In this document: in pieces, positions 54,658 to 63,564 of the stretch | Layout: every line of letters begins with the position of its first letter | Position numbering within the stretch: position 1 is the first letter of the stretch | Assembly (NCBI GenBank): GCA_947504185.1 | Contig: CANNGJ010000001.1 | Coordinates: forward strand, 186,001-250,000 | Reading direction: 5' to 3' | DNA: 64,000 nucleotides | Origin: an uncultured Tenacibaculum sp. | Lineage (GTDB): Bacteria > Bacteroidota > Bacteroidia > Flavobacteriales > Flavobacteriaceae | Position numbers and translations under genes: made by a program | The notes under the pieces: model-generated | The model's database searches: none | Seen by the model: the letters and a program-made list of their open reading frames with translations, nothing else | What the model was told of the DNA's origin: nothing

Positions 54658-55674
54658 ATGAAGATTATAGTACCAATGGCAGGAATTGGGTCGCGATTAA
54701 GGCCACATACATTAACAACTCCGAAGCCATTAACTGTTATAGCAGGTAAACCAATTGTGCAACGTTTAGTTGAAGATATTACATCGGTTGTTAATCAACC
54801 TATCGAAGAAATTGCTTTTATTATTGGGCCTTCAGCTAAAGGTTTTCCAGCTGACACAAAAGATAAATTAATTGCAATTGCAGAAAGTTTAGGGGCTAAA
54901 GGTTCTGTTTTTGTTCAAGAAGAAGCATTAGGAACTGCGCATGCAATTTATTGTGCTAAAGATGCATTAAGCGGACCTTGTGTTGTTGCTTTTGCAGATA
55001 CTTTATTTAAAGCAGATTTTACTTTAGATGCAAATGCAGATGGTGCTATTTGGGTAAAACAAGTAGAAGACCCAAGTGCATTTGGTGTTGTAAAATTAAA
55101 AGATGGTGTTATTACTGATTTTGTTGAGAAACCAAAAGAATTTGTTTCTGACTTAGCAATTATTGGTATTTACTATTTTAAAGATGGTGATAAAGTAAAA
55201 CAAGAAATAAAGCATTTAATAGATAATGATATTCGTCCTTCAGGAGAATTTCAATTAACAGAAGTGTTAGAATCTTTAAAGCAACAAGGAGCTCAGTTTG
55301 TTCCTGGTAAAGTAGATGCTTGGATGGACTGTGGTAAAAAAGATCCAACAGTAGATACAAACAAACAAGTTTTAGGTTTTGAACAGGCTGATGGCAACAA
55401 TTTAGTATCTAACGACGTTGTATTAGAAAACTCAGAAATTATTCAACCTTGTTATATTGGTAAAAATGTAGTTTTAAAAGACACTAAAATTGGACCTTAT
55501 GTTTCTATTGGTGAAAACAGTGTTGTAGAAAATTCAACAATTGTAAATTCATTAATTCAAACAAACGTACATATATCTAATGCAAATTTAGATAATGCTA
55601 TGATTGGTAACCATGCTAAATATAACGCAATTTATACCTCGGTAAGTATAGGTGATTATACAGAGCTTACATAA
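54658..55674 (+). CDS. Sugar phosphate nucleotidyltransferase with left-handed beta-helix tail
   Basis: About 338 residues. MKIIVPMAGIGSRLRPHTLTTPKPL is the signature of RmlA/ManC-type nucleotidyltransferases (GxGxRxRPxTxxxPKP). ALGTAHAIYCAKDAL and VDAWMDCGKKDPTVDTNK follow. The C-terminal part (about 260-338) is a hexapeptide-type beta-helix (LENSEIIQPCYIGKNVVLKDTKIGPYVSIGENSVVENS). It makes an NDP-sugar for cell-surface glycans. The exact sugar (glucose or mannose) is not determined. The ATG at 54658 is used; an earlier TTG would only add a non-family leader. 21 bp after the ABC gene. Confidence 0.9.
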   Translation: MKIIVPMAGIGSRLRPHTLTTPKPLTVIAGKPIVQRLVEDITSVVNQPIEEIAFIIGPSAKGFPADTKDKLIAIAESLGAKGSVFVQEEALGTAHAIYCAKDALSGPCVVAFADTLFKADFTLDANADGAIWVKQVEDPSAFGVVKLKDGVITDFVEKPKEFVSDLAIIGIYYFKDGDKVKQEIKHLIDNDIRPSGEFQLTEVLESLKQQGAQFVPGKVDAWMDCGKKDPTVDTNKQVLGFEQADGNNLVSNDVVLENSEIIQPCYIGKNVVLKDTKIGPYVSIGENSVVENSTIVNSLIQTNVHISNANLDNAMIGNHAKYNAIYTSVSIGDYTELT

Positions 55675-55711
55675 AACAACTAGAGGAAAGGAAGAGGAGA
55701 AAAGAAACAAG

Positions 55712-56659
55712 ATGACTATTCAGTTTTTGAATAAAATTGTTTTCTCTTTTCTCTTTTTTCTTCTCTCTTTTACTTCTTTTTCACAAGATAGTATTCCTGC
55801 TTTGGTTAATCCTCTCGAGAAGAATAATATAAAATTTCAAGAGAGTTTTTTTAAAGCCCTATCTCAAAAAGCAATATTTAATTATCAAAAAGCGATTCAA
55901 TATTTAGAAGAGTGCAATGAATTAGTAGCCAATAATAAAGCTGTTTTATTCGAACTTTCTAAAAACTACGCGAAACTTAATAGAAATACTGAAGCTATAG
56001 AATATATTAATCTTGCTTTAAATAAAGATGCTGAAAACCTGTGGATGTTAGAACATAAAGTTGATCTTTTAAAAAGATCTGCTTTCTTTGAGGAAGCAAT
56101 TAAAACACAAGAAAAAATTGCTACTAAACACCCAAAGAAAAAACAGTCTTTGGTGTTTTTACATTTACAAAATAGCGATATAGTTGCTGCTAAAAAAGTA
56201 CTCTCTGAGTTAGATGAAGCTCAATTATTAAATTCAAGATTACGAAGAATACAAGATAAACTTTATAACAAACAACCTAAAGCTGATAATAAAAAAGCTG
56301 AAATTGCTAATACTGATGTCCGCTCAAATTTTGAAAAAGAAAAGTCGTTCAATAATCTAAAGGCTTTATTAGATAAGTTATCTATCGATAATCATACTGA
56401 CCTTTTAAAGTATAGCAAGCAAGGTTTAGCGTTATTTCCTGCGCAACCATTTGTGTATTTGATGAATGGAAAAGCATTAAATAATAAGAATCAGTTTAAA
56501 AAAGCCATAGAAAGTTTACAAAACGGCATTGATTTTGTAATTGACAACAACGAAATTGAAGCAAAGTTTTATTTAGAAATTGCAAAAGCTTATCAAGGTT
56601 TAAATGATATTAAAAAATCAAACTCATTTAAAAACAAAGCGGCTAAAGTTTTAAAATAA
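55712..56659 (+). CDS. Secreted TPR-repeat protein
   Basis: About 315 residues with signal peptide IVFSFLFFLLSFTSFSQ. At least three tetratricopeptide-type repeats follow (for example ALSQKAIFNYQKAIQYLEECNELV and YAKLNRNTEAIEYINLALNKD), and another pair lies near the C-terminus. It is periplasmic, probably a scaffold. It starts about 38 bp after the nucleotidyltransferase and runs into DUF4292, M23-like and AI-2E genes in one direction, a conserved envelope cluster in flavobacteria as I recall. The ATG at 55712 is chosen because it begins the signal peptide. Confidence 0.75.
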   Translation: MTIQFLNKIVFSFLFFLLSFTSFSQDSIPALVNPLEKNNIKFQESFFKALSQKAIFNYQKAIQYLEECNELVANNKAVLFELSKNYAKLNRNTEAIEYINLALNKDAENLWMLEHKVDLLKRSAFFEEAIKTQEKIATKHPKKKQSLVFLHLQNSDIVAAKKVLSELDEAQLLNSRLRRIQDKLYNKQPKADNKKAEIANTDVRSNFEKEKSFNNLKALLDKLSIDNHTDLLKYSKQGLALFPAQPFVYLMNGKALNNKNQFKKAIESLQNGIDFVIDNNEIEAKFYLEIAKAYQGLNDIKKSNSFKNKAAKVLK

Positions 56660-56683
56660 AAAGTCTTCATTATTAATTCATTT

Positions 56684-57454
56684 ATGAAATATTTTACACT
56701 ACTTATTGTGTTACTTATTGGATTTACCTCTTGTAAATCAAGTAAAAAAATCGCAGAAAATTCATCTGTAATTAGAGAGATGTCGGCACGTAAAGTTGCT
56801 AAAAAGCACGTAGCTGCTAATTTTGACGAAAAAACAATTGATGCTCGTTTAAAAGTAAATTATAAAGACAGCAAAGAAAATGTTGGCTTTTCTGTTCGAA
56901 TGAAAATTAAAAAAGATGAGATAATTTGGTTAAAAGGAACCAAGTTTATTACCGTTTTTAAAGCTAAAATTACGCCTGCTAAAGTTCAGTTTTATTCTCC
57001 TTATAAAAAGAATTATTTCGATGGTGACTTTTCTATGCTTAAAAAATTATTAGGAACTGATATTAACTTCCAACAATTACAAAGTATGTTATTGGGTGAG
57101 TCATTATTAAATGTTAGATCTGAGAAACAAGAAGTAGAAATTAATAATAAGTCTTATCAACTTTCACCAAAAAATCAACCTAATTTGTTTGATATCTTCT
57201 TTTATGTAAATCCGTCTCATTACAAATTAGACAAACAATTATTGGTTAACACAATTAAAAATCAGCGTTTAGATATTAATTACCCAAAGTATTTGATTAA
57301 AAACAAGGAACTTTTTCCAGAAAAAATTAATATTAAAGCAAAACAAAACAATAAGTTTACTAATATTGACATTACAACCCGTTCGGTTGAGTTTAACACC
57401 AAATTAAATACTGATTTTAGACTCCCTAGCGGTTATAAAGAAATTAAATTATAA
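56684..57454 (+). CDS. DUF4292 lipoprotein (LolB-like)
   Basis: A 256-residue lipoprotein with signal MKYFTLLIVLLIGFTSCKSS and lipobox F-T-S-C. The mature part has the DUF4292 pattern: ARLKVNYKDSKENVGFSVRMKIKKDEIIWLKG, then FYSPYKKNYFDGDFSML and LLGTDINFQQLQSMLLGES. The fold is LolA/LolB-like, which suggests outer-membrane lipid or lipoprotein handling, but this is family-level inference. Its last base is the first base of the next gene's ATG (TAATG), so it is translationally coupled to the EnvC-like gene. Confidence 0.85.
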   Translation: MKYFTLLIVLLIGFTSCKSSKKIAENSSVIREMSARKVAKKHVAANFDEKTIDARLKVNYKDSKENVGFSVRMKIKKDEIIWLKGTKFITVFKAKITPAKVQFYSPYKKNYFDGDFSMLKKLLGTDINFQQLQSMLLGESLLNVRSEKQEVEINNKSYQLSPKNQPNLFDIFFYVNPSHYKLDKQLLVNTIKNQRLDINYPKYLIKNKELFPEKINIKAKQNNKFTNIDITTRSVEFNTKLNTDFRLPSGYKEIKL

Positions 57455-58671
57455 TGAAGTCTTCTGTTTTTTACATCTCTTTCTTGTGCCTATTTTTTAT
57501 AGGGTTTTCTTCTTTTGGTCAAAACCGAAAAGAATTAGAGAACAAACGTAAAAAGCTTAAAAAAGAAATTGTTCAGGTTAATAATTTATTGATTAAAACT
57601 AAGAAGAAAAAAAGCAATGCTTTAGATGATTTAAAAGATTTAAATCAGAAAATAAATGTTAGAGAACGCTTAATTGAAACCATTGAATTAGAAGCAAAAT
57701 CTTTAGCTAAAGAAATAAAAACGAACGAAAAGCAACTTAAAGAATACAACAATCAGCTTAAAAAATTAAAAAAAGAATATGCAGATATGGTTGTAAAAAC
57801 CCATAAAAGCAAATCGCAACAAAGTAAAACCATGTTTTTACTTTCTTCTAAGAGTTTTTATCAAGCCTATAAACGCTTAAAGTACATGCAACAGTACAGT
57901 GATTATAGAAAAAAACAAGGCGAAGAAATTATAGTAAAAGCAAAAGAAGTTGAACAATTAAACGATTCGTTAACGCAAAGAAAAAAAGCAAAAGAAATTC
58001 TAATTTCTGATGAAAAAGATCAGAAAGATAAAATAGAGTCTGATAAGAAGAGTAAAGAAAGTTTAGTTTCTAAAATTAAGAGACAAGAGAGAAAATATAA
58101 AGGCGATTTAAAAAAGAAAATACGTGAAGAGAAACGCGTTGCTGCTAGAATTGATAAATTAATTAGAGATGCCATTGCACGTGCTAATAAAGGTAAAAAG
58201 AGAACCTCTAAAAAGAAGTCTTCAGGACTGATATTAAACAAAGCTGAAGAAGCGCTTCGTGCTAATTTTGAGCAAAACAAAGGGAAATTACCTTGGCCTG
58301 TTAATGGACTTGTTACTAGAAAATTCGGAATACAACCGCATCCTACTTTTTCAGGAATCAAAATTAATAGTGCTGGTTTGCATATCGTAACCAAACCAAA
58401 TACCGATGCACAAAGTATATTTAACGGTAAGGTATTGGCGTTACAAACACAATCTGGAGGTAAAAAATCGGTATTAGTACAACATGGAAGCTATATTTCT
58501 TCTTATAATAATTTAGAAAATGTATATGTTAAAAAAGGAGATGTTGTAAAAACGGGTGATAAAGTAGGAAAAGTATTTACTGATAAAGTTTCTGGAAAAA
58601 CAAAACTGTTTTTTGTCCTATTTAAAAACACTACCAAATTAAATCCATCGCAATGGATACGTAATAACTAA
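57454..58671 (+). CDS. EnvC-like M23-domain protein, catalytic residues lost
   Basis: A 405-residue protein with signal peptide SSVFYISFLCLFFIGFSSFG. Long coiled coils (about 25-260, rich in Lys and Glu) precede a C-terminal M23/LytM domain (about 285-405; WPVNGLVTRKFG). In active M23 peptidases HxxxD and HxH bind zinc. Here the corresponding segments read GLHIVTKPNTD and VLVQHGSYISSYNNLENVYVKKGD, so the second zinc motif is lost. This matches EnvC, which is inactive and instead activates N-acetylmuramoyl amidases at the septum. It is coupled to the DUF4292 gene and precedes an AI-2E transporter. Confidence 0.85.
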   Translation: MKSSVFYISFLCLFFIGFSSFGQNRKELENKRKKLKKEIVQVNNLLIKTKKKKSNALDDLKDLNQKINVRERLIETIELEAKSLAKEIKTNEKQLKEYNNQLKKLKKEYADMVVKTHKSKSQQSKTMFLLSSKSFYQAYKRLKYMQQYSDYRKKQGEEIIVKAKEVEQLNDSLTQRKKAKEILISDEKDQKDKIESDKKSKESLVSKIKRQERKYKGDLKKKIREEKRVAARIDKLIRDAIARANKGKKRTSKKKSSGLILNKAEEALRANFEQNKGKLPWPVNGLVTRKFGIQPHPTFSGIKINSAGLHIVTKPNTDAQSIFNGKVLALQTQSGGKKSVLVQHGSYISSYNNLENVYVKKGDVVKTGDKVGKVFTDKVSGKTKLFFVLFKNTTKLNPSQWIRNN

Positions 58672-58681
58672 TAATAAAAAA

Positions 58682-59707
58682 ATGAAAAACGCTGCTAATT
58701 TTGTTATTGTTACTATAGCCATAGTAGCTGTATTAGTTATTGGAAAAGGAATATTAATCCCGTTTATTTTCGCATTAATTTTTTGGTTTTTAACACGAGA
58801 AATTAGAAAAAGTATTTACAAACTTCCATTCGCAAAAAAGTACATTCCTTTTTGGTTAAGTAATGTGTTTGTTTTTTCGTTAATAATTTTAGGGTTCGGT
58901 TTTATTTCAGAAATTATTACCAACAGTATTTCCGATTTAACGACTTCTTACACTAAATACGAGCCTAATGTTGAGGCAATTATCAAAAAATTAAATGGTT
59001 ATTTTCATATTGATATTATTACTTCTTTAAAATCAGTAGTTGGTAATTTTAATTACGGATCTGTATTAGGAAGCATTGCTAATGGTATTAGTGGATTGCT
59101 TGGTGATACGTTTATGATTGTTATCTATGCTTTATTTATTTTCTTAGAAGAAGCTAGTTTAAAAAAGAAATTAAAAAAGATATTCTTTAAAGAAGGAGGC
59201 AACACTCAAGTAATTTTAAATAAAATTGAAAACTCTATTTCTAGTTATTTAAGATTAAAAACCTATGTGAGTTTACTAACAGGTATCTTAAGTTATATTG
59301 TTTTAGTTTTAGTTGGGGTAGATAGCGCTCCTTTTTGGGCCTTTTTAATCTTTTTATTGAATTATATTCCAACTGTGGGCTCTTTAGTGGCAACAATATT
59401 TCCAGCTATTTTTAGTTTGATACAATTTGGTGAGTTTACCCCATTTTTAATCGTATTAATTGCAGTAGGTAGTGTACAAGTAATTGTAGGTAATTTAATA
59501 GAACCTAAAGTGTTCGGAAAATCGTTAAACCTAAGTCCTTTGGTTACCATACTTTCATTAGCTATTTGGGGTAAAATATGGGGAATTACAGGAATGATAC
59601 TTTCTGTACCTATTACTGTAATTATGATTATTATCTTCTCTCAATTCGAAAAAACAAAATCAGTTGCCATACTACTATCCGAAAATGGTGATTTAGATAA
59701 GATTTAA
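58682..59707 (+). CDS. AI-2E family transporter (PerM-like permease)
   Basis: A 341-residue inner-membrane protein with about eight helices. Family-typical parts are LIPFIFALIFWFLTREIRK near the N-terminus, YIPTVGSLVATIFPAIFSLIQFG near residue 227, and EPKVFGKSLNLSPLVTILSLAIWGKIWGITGMILSVPI near the C-terminus. The substrate is undefined; the family includes TqsA and many Na+/H+ exchange-type members. It follows the EnvC-like gene by 10 bp and ends the operon. Confidence 0.92.
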   Translation: MKNAANFVIVTIAIVAVLVIGKGILIPFIFALIFWFLTREIRKSIYKLPFAKKYIPFWLSNVFVFSLIILGFGFISEIITNSISDLTTSYTKYEPNVEAIIKKLNGYFHIDIITSLKSVVGNFNYGSVLGSIANGISGLLGDTFMIVIYALFIFLEEASLKKKLKKIFFKEGGNTQVILNKIENSISSYLRLKTYVSLLTGILSYIVLVLVGVDSAPFWAFLIFLLNYIPTVGSLVATIFPAIFSLIQFGEFTPFLIVLIAVGSVQVIVGNLIEPKVFGKSLNLSPLVTILSLAIWGKIWGITGMILSVPITVIMIIIFSQFEKTKSVAILLSENGDLDKI

Positions 59708-59714
59708 GCCATTC

Positions 59715-60230
59715 CTATCCCACAAACAACGCTTTTAACTCAGTAGCGTCTTTTGGGTCTAATTTACTTGCTAAAACTAAACTTAATTGCTTTCTACGTA
59801 AAGCGCCGTCGTAACGTTTTTTCTCTAGTTCGGTTTCTGGTTCAATTTGCGCAATTGGTACTGGTTTACCAGTTTCATCAACAGCAACAAACGTATAAAT
59901 ACCTTCATTTACCTTTGTTTTTTCTCCAGATTGACGATCCTCAATCCAAACATCAACATATACTTCCATTGATGATCTAAAAGCACGTGAAACTTTAGCT
60001 TCAACTGTAACAACACTTCCTACTGGAACCGATTTTGTAAACGCAACATGATTTACAGATGCAGTAACTACAATTCTTCTAGAATGACGACGCGCAGCAA
60101 TACTACAAGCTCTATCCATACGAGCTAATAACTCTCCTCCAAAAAGATTATCTAAATAGTTTGTTTCTCCTGGTAAAACAAGATCGGTAAGTACAGTTAA
60201 TGACTCTTTAGGTGCTTTAGCTCTCATCAA
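59715..60230 (-). CDS. Acyl-CoA thioesterase (YciA/BFIT-type hotdog fold)
   Basis: A 171-residue hotdog-fold thioesterase. TDLVLPGETNYLDNLFGGELLARMDRACSIAARRHSRRIVVTASVNHVAFTKSVPVGSVV contains the YciA-type helix with Asn/Asp (NLFGGELLARMD) and the Ala-Ser-Val strand of the active-site region. It hydrolyses acyl-CoA to free acid and CoA. It is convergent with the AI-2E gene. No context restricts the chain length used. Confidence 0.9.
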   Translation of the reverse strand: MMRAKAPKESLTVLTDLVLPGETNYLDNLFGGELLARMDRACSIAARRHSRRIVVTASVNHVAFTKSVPVGSVVTVEAKVSRAFRSSMEVYVDVWIEDRQSGEKTKVNEGIYTFVAVDETGKPVPIAQIEPETELEKKRYDGALRRKQLSLVLASKLDPKDATELKALFVG

Positions 60231-60287
60231 TTAAATTTTGATGCAAAGATATATATAAACCTAAAAAATAAAGAAATTAAATGATGA

Positions 60288-61187
60288 TTATTTAACTAAC
60301 AACCAAGCATCTTCGCTAACTGTTTGCTTAATTTGTTCTAATTCTTTACGAGCCTCTTCTTTAGTACTAAAAGAAGTAAAACTAACTTGCGTTAATCCAA
60401 AGTTATTTTTACCAATTATTTTGGCTTCATAACCTTGCTCTTGTAACTCCGCTAACTTTTTCTCAGCATTTTCAACTTCTTGAAAAGCTCCTGCAATAAT
60501 ATGAAAGTTTTTAGTTGCTTCTTTCGTTACATTTAAGTTGATTGTTGGCAACGGATTGTCAATAACAAAAGTAGCCGATTGTATTTTCTTTTGTACCGCT
60601 TCTTCTTGGTTAGCTAACAACTCTTTTTGTTGTTGATTCTGAACACCATTCCAACCAACATAAGCAACTCCAACTAAAACAGCAGCCACAGCAGCTCTTT
60701 TTAAGAACACAGGAATTGTACTTTCTTTTTCTTCAGTAACAACAAGCAATGGTTTTACTTCGCCTTTAAATCTTTTTACAGCAGGACTTTCTACTTCAGT
60801 TAAACCATAAGATTCTACTAAGAAATTACTTGAAGCGTTCGGTTCAAAAACAACTTGTTTTTCTTCGTTTAATGATAAGCTTCCTACTGAAGCAACTTCA
60901 ACTGATTTTGTTTCAATTTCTTTTGTCCAAGTAGCAACCCCTTCTGCTATAAAATTAGTTGCTTTTTCAAAAGAAATATTTTTATTAGAAGCTATGTAGT
61001 TTGCCAACAAACCATCATTATGCTTTAAATACGCATTAAAAGTAATTTGCTTTTTTGGTGGATAAAATGTGTGTGTAAAGTTATTCACTTTAGCACCAAT
61101 TTTATTAGTTACAAATCCTCCAAAATTAGGAACAATTACGCAATCGTATCTGTATAATAAATCGTTAATGTAGTTGGCTAATGTCAT
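60288..61187 (-). CDS. HU-CCDC81 and SPOR domain-containing protein
   Basis: A 299-residue protein. The N-terminal two-part HU-CCDC81 domain (about 1-125) begins YINDLLYRYDCVIVPNFGGFVTNK and has a second half with ATWTKEIETKSVEVASVGSLSL. A transmembrane helix (about 157-172; RAAVAAVLVGVAYVGW) follows. The C-terminal SPOR domain (about 225-299) reads FHIIAGAFQEVENAEKKLAELQEQGYEAKI. SPOR binds denuded peptidoglycan at septa; the HU-like part may bind DNA. This fusion is typical of Bacteroidota. It is divergent from dprA. Confidence 0.92.
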   Translation of the reverse strand: MTLANYINDLLYRYDCVIVPNFGGFVTNKIGAKVNNFTHTFYPPKKQITFNAYLKHNDGLLANYIASNKNISFEKATNFIAEGVATWTKEIETKSVEVASVGSLSLNEEKQVVFEPNASSNFLVESYGLTEVESPAVKRFKGEVKPLLVVTEEKESTIPVFLKRAAVAAVLVGVAYVGWNGVQNQQQKELLANQEEAVQKKIQSATFVIDNPLPTINLNVTKEATKNFHIIAGAFQEVENAEKKLAELQEQGYEAKIIGKNNFGLTQVSFTSFSTKEEARKELEQIKQTVSEDAWLLVK

Positions 61188-61281
61188 AATAACAAAAATA
61201 GAAAAATAAACGGTGTTTTACTAAAGATGCTCACAAATTTATTAACAGTTTTTTGTATATTGAAAATCAAATTATTACCAG

Positions 61282-62379
61282 ATGAATTCAGAAAAGCTCT
61301 TGGCAATACTTAAACTTCAAGCTACTAAAAATGTTGGAGATATTATTGCTAAAAAGTTAATCGCTGCCACTGGAGGTGTAGAGCAAGTGTTTAAAGAACC
61401 TAAAAACACACTGCATAAAATTAACGGAATTGGTACACATGTTACTGATAGTTTATTTGCTAATGAAAATTTAAAAAGGGCAGAGGAGGAGCTAGAGTAT
61501 ATTCAACAAAAAAACATTACCATTTCTTATTTTTTAGACAATGATTATCCTCAAAATTTAAAGCACTGTATTGATGCTCCCATTTTGTTTTTTAAAGATG
61601 GAAACATCAACCTCAATAATCAAAAAATTATTTCAATTGTAGGAACAAGAAATATTACATTGTATGGTCGTGATTTTTGTAATCAACTTATTGAAGATTT
61701 AAAAGATTACAATCCTATTATTGTTAGTGGCTTTGCTTACGGTGTAGATATTTGTGCTCATAAAGCAGCCATAAAAAATAACCTGCAAACCATCGGAGTT
61801 CTAGCACATGGGTTTGAAACTATCTACCCAAAAACGCATAAAAAACACATTAGTGAAGTACATAAAAACGGTGGATTTATCACCGAGTTTTGGCATGATG
61901 AACAGCCGCTTCGAGAAAATTTTTTAAAACGAAACCGCATAGTAGCTGGTTTATCAAAAGCAACTATTATTATTGAGTCTGCTAAAAAAGGCGGCTCTTT
62001 AGTTACTGCAGATATTGCCAATTCTTATAATCGAGACGTCTTTGCCTTGTCTGGAAGATCAAACGATATATATAGTACAGGTTGTAATAATTTAATTAAA
62101 AATAACCAAGCGCATCTATTATCTTCTGCTGAGGATATTGTAAAAATGCTCAACTGGGATCTGTTAAAAACTTCAACACCCAAGCAAAAAGAATTGTTTG
62201 TTAGCCTTACAGATGTTGAACAAAAAGTATACGATTATTTACAACTAAACGGCAAACAATTACTGGACGTTATTGCACTTAATTGTGATATTCCTGTGTA
62301 CAAACTGTCTTCGGTATTAATTCAAATGGAGCTTAAGGGAGTTGTAAAACCTTTGCCTGGAAAATTGTTTGAGGTATAA
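61282..62379 (+). CDS. dprA: DNA-processing protein DprA
   Basis: A 365-residue DprA/Smf. An N-terminal helical, HhH-like region (about 1-75) contains KNVGDIIAKKLI. The Rossmann-fold DNA-binding core (about 80-290) has ISIVGTRNITLYGRDFCNQL, IVSGFAYGVDICAHKAAI and GSLVTADIANSYNRDVFALSG. A C-terminal winged helix (about 305-365) follows. DprA loads RecA onto incoming single-stranded DNA during transformation. It is divergent from the HU-CCDC81 gene, and no com gene is adjacent. Confidence 0.95.
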   Translation: MNSEKLLAILKLQATKNVGDIIAKKLIAATGGVEQVFKEPKNTLHKINGIGTHVTDSLFANENLKRAEEELEYIQQKNITISYFLDNDYPQNLKHCIDAPILFFKDGNINLNNQKIISIVGTRNITLYGRDFCNQLIEDLKDYNPIIVSGFAYGVDICAHKAAIKNNLQTIGVLAHGFETIYPKTHKKHISEVHKNGGFITEFWHDEQPLRENFLKRNRIVAGLSKATIIIESAKKGGSLVTADIANSYNRDVFALSGRSNDIYSTGCNNLIKNNQAHLLSSAEDIVKMLNWDLLKTSTPKQKELFVSLTDVEQKVYDYLQLNGKQLLDVIALNCDIPVYKLSSVLIQMELKGVVKPLPGKLFEV

Positions 62380-62484
62380 ATTAATTTATCTTTGGTAAAC
62401 TCCCTTGAGGTAAAACCAACGGGACATTAAAAGAAAACGAATTTTAATTTAGAAGTAAGCCTTTGGAAATTAAACCTTTTGGCA

Positions 62485-63564
62485 ATGCCAATAAAAACAC
62501 CACACATGTCATCAGAAGAAAAATTAATGTCTCAAAAAAAACCTGCTTTTCCTGTATCGGAAGAATTACATACGTATTTAGCAGAGCATAGTAGAAATAT
62601 TAAAATTCCTATTTTTTATGATGATTTATTGCGTTTTCAAGGCTCTGTGGTGGTTTATGATAAAAATGATGAAGACACACTTTGGGTTCGCACTTATTAC
62701 TCAGAATTCGAAAGACAAGAAATTGATTTGAGTCTAAAAAAAGTATATACCATTTTACATTCTAACGGAAATGAAGACACCATTCCATATTTAAATGTAG
62801 ATGCAATTGACTATTGTACTTTTGGAAATTCGAAACCTTTTAGAGTAAAAATCCGTAATATTTTAAATGATAACTTTACGTATTTCTACGTTAAAAAAAC
62901 CGACGCTTCTCGTGTTTACGGATTAGAACTAGAACACATATTATCGCCTTACAACCTCAACTTTTTAGTATATAAAGACACGTTGATTGAAGAACATATT
63001 GCTGGTATTCCAGGGGATGTTTTTATTAAAGAGTTTTTACCTAAATGTACTGAATCTGAAAAAGCACAAATAGCTAAAGAATTTGTAAAGTTTAACGAAC
63101 GTTGTATGATTCGTTTATTGGGCGATATGCGTTCGTATAATTATGTTATTGTACCTGTACATGATTTTGATCATGTAGTATATAGAATTAGGGCTATCGA
63201 TTTTGATCAACAATGTTTTGAAGGGAAATTTAAGGTGTATTATCCTCAGTTTTTTAAAGAGAATTTTTTAATGGTTGCTTTAGTAGGGGATAAGCTTCAA
63301 GAAAAATCTATTGAACAGTATAAATTAGAAGAAAGGTCTATTGTGGCAAAACGTATTTTAAGTTCAGAAAATAGAATAGATCAATTAGTTTTTTGCATGA
63401 AGAATGATAGTATTTCAACCGAAAAAAATGTTGATTTATTAAAAAATCAGATTTTCGATTTTACTAAAGATGTGTTATTTAAAAAAAGCAATAACATGGG
63501 AGAAATATTAGATACTGCACTCGATTTTGTAAAACGTAATTATGAAAACATGCGTATTTCTTAA
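62485..63564 (+). CDS. Conserved protein of unknown function, 359 residues
   Basis: No family recognised. It is a soluble-looking protein. The N-terminal part (about 1-25) is short and variable (MPIKTPHMSSEEKLMSQKK). A domain with VSEELHTYLAEHSRNIKIPIFYDDLL and VVVYDKNDEDTLWVRTYYSE follows, then FRVKIRNILNDNFTYFYVKKTDASRVYGLELEHIL, FIKEFLPKC and IDFDQQCFEGKFKVYYPQFFKEN. No transmembrane helix. Candidate starts are ATG 62485 and ATG 62506. It is probably widespread in flavobacteria but I cannot name a function. It is convergent with the gene at 63561, overlapping it by 4 bp. Confidence 0.65.
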   Translation: MPIKTPHMSSEEKLMSQKKPAFPVSEELHTYLAEHSRNIKIPIFYDDLLRFQGSVVVYDKNDEDTLWVRTYYSEFERQEIDLSLKKVYTILHSNGNEDTIPYLNVDAIDYCTFGNSKPFRVKIRNILNDNFTYFYVKKTDASRVYGLELEHILSPYNLNFLVYKDTLIEEHIAGIPGDVFIKEFLPKCTESEKAQIAKEFVKFNERCMIRLLGDMRSYNYVIVPVHDFDHVVYRIRAIDFDQQCFEGKFKVYYPQFFKENFLMVALVGDKLQEKSIEQYKLEERSIVAKRILSSENRIDQLVFCMKNDSISTEKNVDLLKNQIFDFTKDVLFKKSNNMGEILDTALDFVKRNYENMRIS

